32,930 nt of DNA from Deltaproteobacteria bacterium (GTDB lineage: Bacteria; Desulfobacterota; JAENJC01). The notes under the pieces were generated by a model. It did not search any database. It was not told where the DNA came from and saw nothing but the letters and a program-made list of their open reading frames with translations. Location of the stretch: positions 1-32,930 of the forward strand of contig JAUSKU010000103.1 of NCBI GenBank assembly GCA_030646755.1, written 5' to 3'. This document shows positions 15,823-24,486 of the stretch, piece by piece (positions within the stretch are counted from its first letter, which is position 1; the number at the start of each line of letters is the position of its first letter). Position numbers and translations under genes: made by a program.

Positions 15823-15886
15823 CCACAAAGACACTGAGGCACAAAGAAAGCATTAATTCCTTCTTGGTGTCTTCGTGTTTTTGTGG
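15823..15886. repeat. CCACAAAGACAC-type palindromic repeat upstream of hisIE
   Basis: The left arm (15823-15848) and right arm (15861-15886) match as an inverted repeat at 21 of 26 positions, with a 12-bp spacer. It fills most of the gap before hisIE and ends 13 bp before its start codon. Confidence 0.85.
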
Positions 15887-15899
15887 TAAATAGACTGTC

Positions 15900-16589
15900 A
15901 TGAATATCCTCAATGAGATAAAATTTGACGAGAAGGGTCTTGTCCCTGCCATAGCCCAGGACTATAAAACCGGCGAGGTCCTGATGATGGCGTATATGGA
16001 CAGGGAGGCGGTTGAAAAAACCCTCTCTTCAGGGAAGGCCCACTACTTCAGCCGGTCCAGGAACAAGCTCTGGCTAAAGGGTGAGACCTCTGGTCACTTC
16101 CAGCATATCAAAGGGATATATTACGACTGCGACGTGGATACCATCCTCCTTAAGGTTGAACAGGTGGGAGCTGCCTGTCACACAGGAGAGAGGAGCTGCT
16201 TTTACAGGGAGATAGAAACTCCTTTCAAAAATGTAGAGATGCCCCGCCGGGACGTCTCTACTGCGCCTATCCTCGATAGCGTCTACAAGGTCATCCTCGA
16301 AAGGAAGAAAAACCCCGGAGAGAGGTCTTATGTCTCCTCACTTTTTTCAAAGGGAACGGACTCCATTCTGAAAAAGATAGGGGAGGAGGCCTCTGAGCTT
16401 CTGATCAGCGGGAAGGGTGGGAAAAGGGAAGAGGTGGTCTATGAGATGGCTGACCTGTGGTTTCACTCCCTTGTCCTTTTAGGCCAGATGGATATAGCGA
16501 CTGAAGAGGTTTATGGAGAGCTGCAAAGAAGGTTCGGAACATCAGGGATTGAAGAAAAGGAAGGCCGGTCAAAAAAGGAAGTAAATTAA
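15900..16589 (+). CDS. hisIE: Fused PRA-CH / PRA-PH (HisIE)
   Basis: A bifunctional enzyme for steps two and three of histidine synthesis. The HisI cyclohydrolase is N-terminal (about 1-110), with metal ligands in DCDVD (D76, D78, D80) and CHTGERSC (C93, C100). The HisE pyrophosphatase follows (about 125-215), with [10 protein letters not shown] and [13 protein letters not shown]. 229 residues; the last 15 are charged and not conserved. No clear ribosome binding site is visible before ATG 15900, and the leader consists of a palindromic repeat. Confidence 0.95.
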   Translation: MNILNEIKFDEKGLVPAIAQDYKTGEVLMMAYMDREAVEKTLSSGKAHYFSRSRNKLWLKGETSGHFQHIKGIYYDCDVDTILLKVEQVGAACHTGERSCFYREIETPFKNVEMPRRDVSTAPILDSVYKVILERKKNPGERSYVSSLFSKGTDSILKKIGEEASELLISGKGGKREEVVYEMADLWFHSLVLLGQMDIATEEVYGELQRRFGTSGIEEKEGRSKKEVN

Positions 16590-16612
16590 GATTATCCCAC
16601 CTAATATTTTTC

Positions 16613-16642
16613 TTGACATAAATAATGAGGTTACTGTAGACT
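16613..16642 (+). promoter_or_regulatory. Candidate promoter of the rpsU operon
   Basis: Consensus TTGACA (16613-16618), 18 bp, TAGACT (16637-16642). It lies about 70 bp before rpsU. Confidence 0.4.
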
Positions 16643-16710
16643 AACTCCCTTCTCATTCGGAACTATTTCCTTAACGAGACAATTCCTTAAATGGAGGGAG
16701 GCGAATTTGG

Positions 16711-16908
16711 ATGCCAGGCGTCAAGATCAGAGAGAACGAGTCTTTTGAAAACGCCCTGAAGAAATTTAAGAGGCAGTGCGAAAAGGCAGGCATACTGTCA
16801 GATCTCAAGAAACGTGAGCACTACGAAAAACCAAGCGTAAAAAAGAAGAAAAAGACTATAGCTGCCAGAAAAAGGGCCATGAAAAAGACGAGAAAGTTCG
16901 AGGAATGA
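16711..16908 (+). CDS. rpsU: 30S ribosomal protein S21
   Basis: 65 residues, basic, with the family's [20 protein letters not shown] start region and a lysine/arginine-rich tail. It helps the small ribosomal subunit start translation. GGAGG lies upstream of ATG 16711. It is the first gene of the rpsU-yqeY-dnaG-rpoD group; yqeY follows after 1 bp. Confidence 0.97.
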   Translation: MPGVKIRENESFENALKKFKRQCEKAGILSDLKKREHYEKPSVKKKKKTIAARKRAMKKTRKFEE

Positions 16909-16909
16909 T

Positions 16910-17356
16910 ATGTCCCTGAAGGACAAGCTTACGGACGAGATGAAGGATGCGATGAGGAGCCAGGACAAGCTCAGGCTCTCAACTATAAGGATGCTCCTCT
17001 CGGCTGTTAAGAACAAGGAAATAGATTTAAGGGTAGAACTGACCGATGAGGAGGTGATTGAAACAATCACCTCCCAAGTCAAGCAAAGAAGAGATTCAAT
17101 AGAGCAGTTTACAAATGCAGGCCGCCTTGACTTGGCTGAGAAGGAGGAGGCGGAGCTAAAGATACTTCAAGGGTTCCTGCCAGAACAGTTGACCCCTGAG
17201 GAGATAGATTCAGAGGTTGAAAAGGCGGTGGTAGAGGCGGAGGCATCAGGAATGAAAGACCTGGGCAAGGTTATGAAGCTTCTGATGCCAAGGGTTGCCG
17301 GCAGGGCTGATGGAAAGCTTGTCAGCGAAAAGGTCAGGGAGAGATTATCTAAATAA
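16910..17356 (+). CDS. yqeY: GatB/YqeY domain protein
   Basis: 148 residues, all helical by eye. It is related to the C-terminal tRNA-binding part of the amidotransferase GatB, and typical for the family in length and in its GFLPEQLTPEEI motif near the middle. The exact function is unsettled; a role on tRNA is suspected from the fold. It lies between rpsU and dnaG, a common position, and rpsU ends 1 bp before it. The GAGGAATGAT just upstream serves as ribosome binding site. Confidence 0.93.
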   Translation: MSLKDKLTDEMKDAMRSQDKLRLSTIRMLLSAVKNKEIDLRVELTDEEVIETITSQVKQRRDSIEQFTNAGRLDLAEKEEAELKILQGFLPEQLTPEEIDSEVEKAVVEAEASGMKDLGKVMKLLMPRVAGRADGKLVSEKVRERLSK

Positions 17357-17387
17357 CTCTTTGGAGAGTTTATATTGGATTTAGTTT

Positions 17388-17430
17388 AAAGGGTATCTGA
17401 GGACGTCTATCTCTTCGGAGCCCTTTTTTA
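17388..17430 (+). terminator. Possible intrinsic terminator or attenuator before dnaG
   Basis: AAAGGG (17388-17393) pairs with CCCTTT (17421-17426) enclosing CTGAG/CTC pairings, and a T run follows. It is imperfect. In this operon class a partial terminator ahead of dnaG is known to lower primase levels. Confidence 0.45.
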
Positions 17431-17445
17431 TTTTATAGGGGTCCC

Positions 17446-19173
17446 GTGTCAGGAAACATACCTGAAGAGTTGATAAGTCAGATAAAGGAACGGATAAACA
17501 TCATCGATGTCGTCTCGGATTTTCTCCCCCTAAAAAAGGTTGGCGTAAACTATAAGGGGTTATGTCCCTTTCACTCAGAAAAGACCCCTTCCTTTACCGT
17601 TAACGAGGAGAAGCAGATATTCCACTGCTTTGGATGCGGTGCGGGAGGGAATGCAATAACATTTCTCATGAAGGCAGGCGGGATGACATTCCCCGATGCC
17701 GTTACGGAACTGGCAAAAAAGGCAGGGGTTTCAATTCCTAAAGATGACTGGAACATATCATCTGCCAAAAACGATAAAAGGTCCGGCCTTTTTGAGGTCA
17801 ATGAGGCTGCTGCCTCTTTCTATCATAGGGCACTAAAGGATTCAGACAAGGGAAGGGGGTATTTAGAGAAAAGAGGATTAACAGAGGATATTGTAAACGA
17901 TTATAAACTCGGGTATGGAGGGGATGGGTGGGACAGCCTTTATGTTTTTCTCTCTAAAAAAAAGGCATCCCTTACAATGGCCGAGGAGCTTGGATTGATA
18001 ATCCCCAAGAAGAGCGGGGGATATTACGACAGGTTCAGGGGCAGGATCATATTCCCGATCTTCGATATCCATGGTCAAGTCATAGGTTTCGGCGGCAGGA
18101 GCATAGACGGATCTGAGCCCAAGTACCTCAACTCATCTGAGTCTGCCCTGTTTAAGAAGTCGGATTCTCTTTACGGCCTGACCGTTGCCAAGAAATGGAT
18201 AAAGGAGGCAGATGAGGCCTTGATAGTGGAGGGTTACATGGACCTTCTCTCCCTTCATCAGGCAGGTATAAAAAATTCTGTTGCAACCCTCGGTACCGCT
18301 CTGACTGCCGGACATCTGCGCCTGATAAAGAGGCTTACCGAAAATATTGTCACAGTATTTGATGCGGACAAGGCTGGCGTGAAGGCGACCCTGAGGGCAT
18401 TGGACCTTTTTTTAACTGAAGGGGTAAGGGCAAGGGTATTGTCAATGCCTGAGGGGCATGACCCTGATACCTTTGTAAGGGAGACTGGTGCTGACCGGTT
18501 CAGGAAAGAGATTAAGTCAGCAAGGCCCCTTATGGAATTTTTTATAAACGAGGCGCTGAAGGGGAAGAACGCAGAGGAGATACAGGGAAAGCTAAAGGTC
18601 GTAGACGAGGTCCTTCCGTATATAGAAAGGTTGCCGAGCAAGATAGAGCAGGGACACTATCTCAAGATAGTTTCAGAGAGGATAGGGGTTAATGAGGAGT
18701 TGCTTTTTAAGGAGATGAGAAAGAGGGGTGGTAGCGCCCCTAAAAAGTTTGATGTAAAATTGCAAAAAGGTGTTAACCCGGCTGTTACACTTACGGCAGA
18801 AAAAAAGGTCATCCAGATGGCCATAAGATATCCCGAACTAATGGAAAAGGTCATAGACAGCGGGGTCTTGAGTGATTTCCAGGATGAAAGGCTGAGATTG
18901 TTTGGAGAGGGCCTTTTTGCCGCTCCGGCGGGTGTCGACCTTGTAGAGTATTTTGAAGACGAGGAGGATAGAGGGGTTTATCTAAAACTTGTAATGGAGA
19001 TGCTTGAGACTGATGAACCTGAAAAGGAACTCGATGACTGCATCAAGAGTCTTAGGCTGCACAAACTCAGAAAGGATAAGGAGAGGCTTCGGAAGGAGAT
19101 GGAAGAAGCGGCCAAAAAGGGAGACGAGGATCTCCTGATGGAACTTAGGGGAAGACATAGACAACTTAAGTAA
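17446..19173 (+). CDS. dnaG: DNA primase
   Basis: Makes RNA primers for replication. 575 residues. The N-terminal zinc-binding domain has CPFH and CFGC (C40, H43, C61, C64). The central TOPRIM domain shows EALIVEGYMD (E262) and VFDADKAG (D306, D308). The C-terminal part is the helicase-interaction region, ending in a charged helix. GTG 17446 is chosen: it gives the normal start IPEELISQIKERINI, with AGGGG upstream. It belongs to the rpsU-dnaG-rpoD group. A repeat begins right at its stop. Confidence 0.97.
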   Translation: MSGNIPEELISQIKERINIIDVVSDFLPLKKVGVNYKGLCPFHSEKTPSFTVNEEKQIFHCFGCGAGGNAITFLMKAGGMTFPDAVTELAKKAGVSIPKDDWNISSAKNDKRSGLFEVNEAAASFYHRALKDSDKGRGYLEKRGLTEDIVNDYKLGYGGDGWDSLYVFLSKKKASLTMAEELGLIIPKKSGGYYDRFRGRIIFPIFDIHGQVIGFGGRSIDGSEPKYLNSSESALFKKSDSLYGLTVAKKWIKEADEALIVEGYMDLLSLHQAGIKNSVATLGTALTAGHLRLIKRLTENIVTVFDADKAGVKATLRALDLFLTEGVRARVLSMPEGHDPDTFVRETGADRFRKEIKSARPLMEFFINEALKGKNAEEIQGKLKVVDEVLPYIERLPSKIEQGHYLKIVSERIGVNEELLFKEMRKRGGSAPKKFDVKLQKGVNPAVTLTAEKKVIQMAIRYPELMEKVIDSGVLSDFQDERLRLFGEGLFAAPAGVDLVEYFEDEEDRGVYLKLVMEMLETDEPEKELDDCIKSLRLHKLRKDKERLRKEMEEAAKKGDEDLLMELRGRHRQLK

Positions 19174-19243
19174 GGTAAAGGTGAAGGTAAAGGTAAAGGT
19201 AAAGGCAAAGAACTCGCTTTACCTGTACCTTTACCTCTGCCTC
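19174..19243. repeat. AAGGTA-type (6-bp) palindromic repeat between dnaG and rpoD
   Basis: GGTAAA words repeat at a 6-bp period (about 19174-19206). After a 9-bp spacer come TTTACC words (about 19216-19241). The inner 26 bp of the arms match at 22 positions as an inverted repeat. It fills nearly the whole 84-bp gap and ends just before the rpoD ribosome binding site. Confidence 0.85.
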
Positions 19244-19260
19244 ATTATTGAGGAGGTATG

Positions 19261-21015
19261 ATGGTAAAGGACGCAAAGAAGATGAAAGAGGTAGAGCAGT
19301 TGGTCTCCATGGGTAAGGAGAAGGGATACCTGACCTATGACGACGTCAACGATGCCCTGCCTACAGGAATGGTATCTCCAGACCAGCTGGATGACGTGAT
19401 GACCATGTTTGGAGATATGGACATAGAGGTAGTAGACGCCTCACAGAGGGTAAAGATAACCGAACACAGGGTAGAAGAGGCCGAGGGGGAATTTGAGCCC
19501 GAGGTGGAAGAGGTAGTAGAGTTTCTTGGAAGGATCGGAGATCCTGTCAGAATGTACCTTAAGGAGATGGGTTCCGTTTCCCTGCTTACTAAAGATAAAG
19601 AGGTTGAGATAGCAAAGAGGATAGAGAGGGGGGAGAGGGAGGTCCTGAATGTGATACTAAACTCCCCTCTGACAGTAAAAGAAGTCCTTGGAATGGGCGA
19701 AAAGATAAGAAAAGTTAAGGCCTCTATAGTCGAGGTTGTAAAAGGGATAGACGATGAATCTACTGAAGAGGAGCAGAGGCACCATACTGACAGGTTCCTG
19801 AAACTTGAAGAGCAGTTAAGGGGCCTGGATGAGCAGAGGCTCGCTATTCAGAAGAAGTGTCAGACCAAAGGGATTTCCGACGCCAAAAAGGCCCAGTTGG
19901 AAAAGGAGTTAGACGAGAATAAGGACAGGATCAGGGAAACCCTTAAGGAGATCAACCTCAGCTCCAGGCAGATTGAAAGGGTAACGGAAAAGCTCAAGAT
20001 TCTGGTGGAAAGGTTGGAGAAGTGCGAGGCAGAGCTTTCAGACCTTGTCATGGAGAGCGGCTATCCTGAAGACGATCTGATGGGTTACCTTGAAAAGGCG
20101 AGGAAGGGGAATGCTGAGCTGAAGAAGGCGGCAAAGGCGAGTGGCTTTTCTGCTGAGAGATTGAGAGAGATTGACGAAGCTATATCAGACGTTACAGAAA
20201 GGATCGGGAAGCTCGAGGAAAAGGCGGGGCTTCCGTCAGTTGAAATGAAGAAGGCTTTCAAGGCCCTGAAAAACGGTGAGATAAGGGTAAAGGTTGCCAA
20301 GAGTGAGCTGGTAGAGGCCAATCTCAGGCTTGTGGTAAGTATAGCCAAGAAGTATACAAACAGGGGACTCCAGTTCCTGGACCTGATTCAAGAGGGGAAT
20401 ATAGGGCTCATGAAGGCGGTTGACAAGTTTGAATACCAGAGGGGTTACAAGTTCTCCACATATGCTACCTGGTGGATAAGGCAGGCCATTACCAGGGCCA
20501 TAGCTGATCAGGCCAGGACCATAAGGATCCCTGTCCACATGATAGAAACAATAAATAAGCTGATAAGGACTTCCAGGTACCTGGTCCAGGAAAAGGGAAG
20601 GGAGCCGGTGCCTGAAGAGATAGCCGAGAAGATGGAGCTGCCTCTTGACAAAGTGAGAAAGATATTAAAGATAGCCAAGGAGCCGATATCCCTTGAAACA
20701 CCCATTGGGGAGGAGGAAGACAGCAATCTCGGTGATTTCATTGAGGACAAGACGATACCTTCTCCTGTTGAGGCTGTAATCAGCTCCAATCTTACAGAGG
20801 TTACCAACAAGGTCCTGGCAACATTGACTCCAAGGGAGGCAAAGGTCTTGAGGATGAGGTTCGGGATCGGTGAAAAGTCCGATCACACCTTGGAGGAGGT
20901 AGGCCAGGACTTTGATGTAACAAGGGAAAGGATAAGACAGATCGAGGCAAAGGCCCTCAGAAAACTTAGACATCCCAGCCGGGCAAAGAGGCTGAAGAGC
21001 TTTGTAGAGGGATAA
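19261..21015 (+). CDS. rpoD: RNA polymerase primary sigma factor (sigma-70)
   Basis: The housekeeping sigma factor. Region 1.1 is at the N-terminus, region 1.2 at [12 protein letters not shown], a long charged non-conserved insert follows, then region 2 ([40 protein letters not shown]), region 3 and region 4 ([18 protein letters not shown] and [18 protein letters not shown]). The frame has two adjacent ATGs. I prefer the second (19261), since AGGAGG lies 4 bp before it but only 1 bp before the first at 19258. 584 residues. Its message leader carries the GGTAAA/TTTACC repeat. Confidence 0.97.
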   Translation: MVKDAKKMKEVEQLVSMGKEKGYLTYDDVNDALPTGMVSPDQLDDVMTMFGDMDIEVVDASQRVKITEHRVEEAEGEFEPEVEEVVEFLGRIGDPVRMYLKEMGSVSLLTKDKEVEIAKRIERGEREVLNVILNSPLTVKEVLGMGEKIRKVKASIVEVVKGIDDESTEEEQRHHTDRFLKLEEQLRGLDEQRLAIQKKCQTKGISDAKKAQLEKELDENKDRIRETLKEINLSSRQIERVTEKLKILVERLEKCEAELSDLVMESGYPEDDLMGYLEKARKGNAELKKAAKASGFSAERLREIDEAISDVTERIGKLEEKAGLPSVEMKKAFKALKNGEIRVKVAKSELVEANLRLVVSIAKKYTNRGLQFLDLIQEGNIGLMKAVDKFEYQRGYKFSTYATWWIRQAITRAIADQARTIRIPVHMIETINKLIRTSRYLVQEKGREPVPEEIAEKMELPLDKVRKILKIAKEPISLETPIGEEEDSNLGDFIEDKTIPSPVEAVISSNLTEVTNKVLATLTPREAKVLRMRFGIGEKSDHTLEEVGQDFDVTRERIRQIEAKALRKLRHPSRAKRLKSFVEG

Positions 21016-21058
21016 AAATAAAAAATAAGGGATTTGGTTTAAAACGGGACTTTTCCCC

Positions 21059-21088
21059 TTGACATATGTAATGGTTAATGGGTAAAAT
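21059..21088 (+). promoter_or_regulatory. tRNA promoter
   Basis: Consensus TTGACA (21059-21064), 18 bp, TAAAAT (21083-21088), about 15 bp before the tRNA. Confidence 0.65.
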
Positions 21089-21102
21089 ACCGTTTTCCTT
21101 GG

Positions 21103-21179
21103 GGGCCCATAGCTCAGTTGGTTAGAGCCACCGGCTCATAACCGGTCGGTCCCTGGTTCGAGTCCAGGTGGGCCCACCA
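21103..21179 (+). tRNA. tRNA with CAT anticodon (Met, or Ile2)
   Basis: A 77-nt cloverleaf: acceptor GGGCCCA/TGGGCCC, D arm GCTC/GAGC, anticodon stem ACCGG/CCGGT with loop CTCATAA, T arm CCTGG/CCAGG with TTCGAGT, and encoded CCA. It is not the initiator type, since the acceptor's first pair is G-C. Elongator Met and lysidine-modified Ile(CAU) cannot be separated by eye; Met is slightly favoured. Confidence 0.93.
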
Positions 21180-21256
21180 TTACCCATATATGACAGATCT
21201 TAAAAATAATAAATTTGATTGCTCTGACTCTCATGACTTAAGAAACTGAGAGGCCT

Positions 21257-21285
21257 AAAGGTGCACCGAAAGGTGCACCTTTTTT
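21257..21285 (+). terminator. Intrinsic terminator after the tRNA
   Basis: AAAGGTGCAC, loop CGAAAG, GTGCACC and then a T run. A strong GC hairpin lying 78 bp beyond the tRNA and just before nif3. Confidence 0.85.
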
Positions 21286-21293
21286 ATTATCTT

Positions 21294-22067
21294 ATGGCAA
21301 AAATTGGCGATGTCCTCAGGATAGTTGGGAGAGTTATACCGGAGACCCTAGCCAGGGATTGGGACAACTCAGGGCTCCAGGTTGGGAGCCTGGACTGGCC
21401 AGCTAAAGGGATTATCATATCACTGGATGCGGACATCTCGTTGTTCGACAAGGCAAGGGAACTGGACGCAAATATCGCCCTTACTCATCATCCACTGATA
21501 TTCAGCCCTATCAAGCGGCTTGAACTTGGAACCCCTGTCGGCAGGCTCCTTGAAAGGGCTGTAACGGACCGGATAGCAGTATATTCGGCCCATACAAACC
21601 TTGATGTCATGGAAGGCGGGGTGAACGACACCCTCGCCAAAAGGATAGGTCTCTCAAATGTAACTCTTCTTGCGGATATCGGAAGGATCGGAGAGGTCGC
21701 ATCTGAGGAAACACTCGAGAATATCGCAGAAAGGATAAAGGCCGATTTCTCCATATCTCATGTAACTATTGTAGGTGACATGGGGCGGAGGATTAAGAGG
21801 GTTGCCGTATGCGGAGGAAGCGGCGGCTCCCTGATCAGGGATGCCGCAGAAAACGGGGCAGACCTCATTATAACTGGGGATGTGAAATACCATGCTGCCA
21901 AGGATGCCGAGGCCTACGGCATATCTGTCATAGACATAGGCCACTTTGCTTCTGAATCGGTAATCCTCCCTGTCATGGCCTCTATCATAAAAGAGGCATT
22001 GGAGAAAGACGGTATTTCAATGAATCTTCACATACACTGGGGGCGGGACCCTTTAAATATTTGGTAG
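21294..22067 (+). CDS. NIF3-like dinuclear metal-centre protein
   Basis: 257 residues, the short form without the middle PII-like insertion. Metal-site residues are visible: LTHHPLIF (H65, H66), SAHTNLD, and near the C-terminus DIGHFASE. The family (YbgI/YqfO) is conserved, but its cellular reaction is poorly settled; GTP cyclohydrolase activity has been proposed. ATG 21294 gives the usual start; a GTG at 21261 in the same frame runs over the terminator and is rejected. The next gene begins 27 bp later. Confidence 0.93.
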   Translation: MAKIGDVLRIVGRVIPETLARDWDNSGLQVGSLDWPAKGIIISLDADISLFDKARELDANIALTHHPLIFSPIKRLELGTPVGRLLERAVTDRIAVYSAHTNLDVMEGGVNDTLAKRIGLSNVTLLADIGRIGEVASEETLENIAERIKADFSISHVTIVGDMGRRIKRVAVCGGSGGSLIRDAAENGADLIITGDVKYHAAKDAEAYGISVIDIGHFASESVILPVMASIIKEALEKDGISMNLHIHWGRDPLNIW

Positions 22068-22094
22068 GACAATAGCATAAATAGGAGGTAAGTC

Positions 22095-22808
22095 TTGCAA
22101 GAGCAGATAAAGTTATTGGTAGAGCTTCAGAAGGTGGATGCAGTAATAGGGGAGATGCAGAGGAAAAGGGAAGAGACCCCAAGGCATCTCGCAGGAATCA
22201 GGGCCGGACTTGATGCCATGAAGGCGGATTCGGAACAGTACAAGGCTGAGTTGGAAGAGCTGAAGAAGGATAGGAGGACAAAGGAAGGGCTTCTTCAGAT
22301 GGAGATAGAAAGGATTCACAAGAGCGAAGGACGGCTCAAGGACATAAAGACCCAAAAGGAGTACCAGGCCCTTGTCAAAGAGGTTGAGCAGGGAAAGAAG
22401 CTGAACGCCAGCAGGGAAGAGGACATCCTGAAACTTATCGCTGATGTAGAGGATAGAGAGAAGGTTGCATCAGAAAAGGCTGAGGCGATAAGGGTTAAAG
22501 AAGAAGAGTACGCGAAGGAAAAGGATATCCTGGAGGGAGAACTTGCCAGGATAGATGCGGAATTTGACGGTGAAAAGAGTAAGTGGGACGTGATAGCCAA
22601 GACCGTCAAACCCAATGTCTTGAAGATGTACCAGAAGGTTTCCGAGAGGAGGAATGCCACTACAGTGGTTCCTGTAAAAAATGGCGCCTGCACAGGATGC
22701 CACATGGGCCTGCCTCCGCAACTTTACAACCAGGTCCAGAAAGGGGCTGAGATGCACCAGTGCCCCTCCTGCCACAGGATACTCTACTGGGAAGGAAACA
22801 ACGGTTGA
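22095..22808 (+). CDS. Coiled-coil zinc-ribbon protein (DUF164 / CT398-like)
   Basis: 237 residues. The first 180 form a long, charged coiled coil (repeated E, K, L heptads such as KAELEELKKDRR). The C-terminus has a zinc ribbon of two pairs, CTGCH and CPSCH. The conserved QKEYQAL in the middle is typical of the family. A chlamydial member has been linked to sigma-54 or secretion partners; a general role is unproven. It starts at TTG 22095 with GGAGG 8 bp before. It overlaps rnhA by 4 bp (TTGA), so the two are coupled. Confidence 0.88.
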   Translation: MQEQIKLLVELQKVDAVIGEMQRKREETPRHLAGIRAGLDAMKADSEQYKAELEELKKDRRTKEGLLQMEIERIHKSEGRLKDIKTQKEYQALVKEVEQGKKLNASREEDILKLIADVEDREKVASEKAEAIRVKEEEYAKEKDILEGELARIDAEFDGEKSKWDVIAKTVKPNVLKMYQKVSERRNATTVVPVKNGACTGCHMGLPPQLYNQVQKGAEMHQCPSCHRILYWEGNNG

Positions 22809-23374
22809 ATAAAGACGAAGTATTAAAACATCTGGCAGAGACCCTGAGCTTTGCCAAGGCCCTTGAAAGGTTTCCATCTCTTTCCAATGAGAAGCTGAAG
22901 TCTTTGCTTCTTGAGGCCTCTGGACTATTCGAAGAAATCCCATCAAAAGAAAAGCAGACATCCGACAAACTGACCTTTTATATTGACGGCGCGTCAAGGG
23001 GCAACCCGGGGAAGGCAGCCATAGGCGTTGTTGTAATGAATGGAAGCGGCCATGTTATTGGCGAGGTAAAAAGATATATAGGAGAGACCACCAATAACAT
23101 GGCGGAGTATCAGGCCTTGATAGAGGCCCTTACAGAGGGGATCAGGCTTGGGGGCAAGATAGTTCATGTCTTTTCGGACTCTGAACTCATGGTAAGGCAG
23201 ATAAACGGTATCTACAAAGTTAAAGACAGTAAACTCCTTGATCTCTACAAGGAGTCAAAGAGACTGATATCCTGTTTCAGTGATTTTAAAATAGATCACA
23301 TAACCAGAGATAAGAACGCCAGGGCCGATTCCCTTGCAAACGAGGCCCTTGACAATCATCTGAAAGGGGCTTAG
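22805..23374 (+). CDS. rnhA: Ribonuclease HI family protein
   Basis: Degrades RNA in RNA-DNA hybrids. Catalytic residues D61 (YIDGASRGNPG), E101 (NMAEYQALIEAL), D125 (VFSDSELMV) and D175 (RADSLANEAL) are all present. The first 50 residues are a helical extension outside the core domain. I chose TTG 22805, which overlaps the previous stop as TTGA; an upstream frame start at 22760 would run over the zinc ribbon. 189 residues. Its last 26 bp contain the promoter of rnpB. Confidence 0.9.
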   Translation: MNKDEVLKHLAETLSFAKALERFPSLSNEKLKSLLLEASGLFEEIPSKEKQTSDKLTFYIDGASRGNPGKAAIGVVVMNGSGHVIGEVKRYIGETTNNMAEYQALIEALTEGIRLGGKIVHVFSDSELMVRQINGIYKVKDSKLLDLYKESKRLISCFSDFKIDHITRDKNARADSLANEALDNHLKGA

Positions 23375-23377
23375 GAT
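23349..23377 (+). promoter_or_regulatory. rnpB promoter embedded in the end of rnhA
   Basis: Consensus TTGACA (23349-23354), 17 bp, TAGGAT (23372-23377). The -10 overlaps the rnhA stop codon TAG. The predicted start is at about 23384, exactly the 5' end of the RNase P RNA. Confidence 0.7.
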
Positions 23378-23383
23378 AGAATC

Positions 23384-23750
23384 AGCTGAAGTAGTCCAGA
23401 TGGTCGCCCGGTGAAAATTGGGAGGAAAGTCCGAACTCCGCAGGGCATGGCGCTGGGTAACACCCAGTGGGGGCAACCCCAAGGAAAGTGCCACAGAAAG
23501 CAGACCGCCTGCTACGCAGGTAAGGGTGAAAAGGTGGGGTAAGAGCCCACCAGTTCCGATGGTGACACCGGAAGCTTGGTAAACCCCGTCAGGAGCAAGA
23601 CCAAATAGGTTCCAACCTCTTAAGTGAGGGAAGTGCTGCCCGTACTGTGGAACGGGTAAGGTCGCTAAAGGCCGCGGGTAACCGCGGCCATAGATGAATG
23701 ATCATCACCCCGAAAGGGGAACAGAATTCGGCTTACGGGCTGCTTCAGCT
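23384..23750 (+). ncRNA. rnpB: RNase P RNA, bacterial class A
   Basis: The catalytic RNA that trims tRNA 5' ends. Conserved blocks appear in order: GAGGAAAGTCCGAACTCC near the start, ACAGAAAGCAGACCGCC, AGATGAATGATCATC, and ACAGAATTCGGCTTA near the end. The ends pair as helix P1: AGCTGAAG (23384) with CTTCAGCT (ending 23750). About 367 nt. The convergent gene's stop codon begins 2 bp beyond it, so any terminator must lie inside that gene. Confidence 0.95.
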
Positions 23751-23751
23751 A

Positions 23752-24393
23752 TTAAATTTTCACTTCCTCTATTTCAAAAAGTCCAGGGTATTTGTCGGAC
23801 TCAACCAATACCTTCCTTACATTCCCCTGCCACATGGACACAAACTGTTCCCTCTCCTCCTTCGTGGCCATTCCGGTTACCACGAGAGGCATAAGGTCCC
23901 CCATTGCAGGGTTCTGAGGCAGTACCTGAGGATTGTATGCGATCTTAACGGCCTTTCCCGTGTCCTCCCTCTGGAAGATAAATGTATTGTACTGGAAGTC
24001 GTCTTTATCAAACACCAGCTTGTTCTGTCTGCCGCCAACCCTCCCAAGTCCCTTGAACCCGGTATCTCCTGCAGCGCCTGTGATAAGAGAAATGACCTGG
24101 GCCATGGGGCCATATGCCAGGTCTGTAGGCCCTCCCTTTATCAAGACCTTTATCTGGCTCCTGACGGGGATATCATCTCCATAAAGGGCCTTTAATGCCT
24201 TCACTGTCACCATGTATGCCCCTGATACAGCTGCGCAGGAATGCCCTGCCATCTTTACGGCATCCGCATACCTGAACACCATTACTCCGTCTGCCTCCAT
24301 GGCCCCAAGTATATAAGCCAAAGGGTCTTTAAGCCTTATCTCAGGCGCCTCGTCGAAAAACGTCTGACTCCAGTTACTCTGTCCTTCTGCCAT
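23752..24393 (-). CDS. FmdE-like conserved protein
   Basis: 213 residues from ATG 24393, which has GGAGG 4 bp before it. A longer frame to 24471 runs into the divergent promoter region. A GHSC motif followed by a helix (AGHSCAAVSGAYMVTVKAL) resembles the GHxC block of FmdE-type proteins, which bind metal through such residues. Otherwise the protein is unfamiliar (GGPTDLAYGPMAQVISLITGA). The FmdE link is from motif memory and tentative. No signal peptide. It stands alone, facing rnpB and back to back with the TlpA-like gene. Confidence 0.6.
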   Translation of the reverse strand: MAEGQSNWSQTFFDEAPEIRLKDPLAYILGAMEADGVMVFRYADAVKMAGHSCAAVSGAYMVTVKALKALYGDDIPVRSQIKVLIKGGPTDLAYGPMAQVISLITGAAGDTGFKGLGRVGGRQNKLVFDKDDFQYNTFIFQREDTGKAVKIAYNPQVLPQNPAMGDLMPLVVTGMATKEEREQFVSMWQGNVRKVLVESDKYPGLFEIEEVKI

Positions 24394-24486
24394 ACTGCCT
24401 CCGTGATAATAGTATTTACACGCCTGATTCAGCACTTCAAATTCGTGTATTGAAGTGTTATTATACAGCAATTAGAGGAGGTTAAA

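Noticed and set aside
21103..21179. Initiator tRNA
   Set aside because: The acceptor starts with a full G-C pair, whereas initiators have an unpaired first base.
21261..21293. Earlier start for the NIF3 protein
   Set aside because: It would place coding sequence over a clear intrinsic terminator; ATG 21294 matches the family start.
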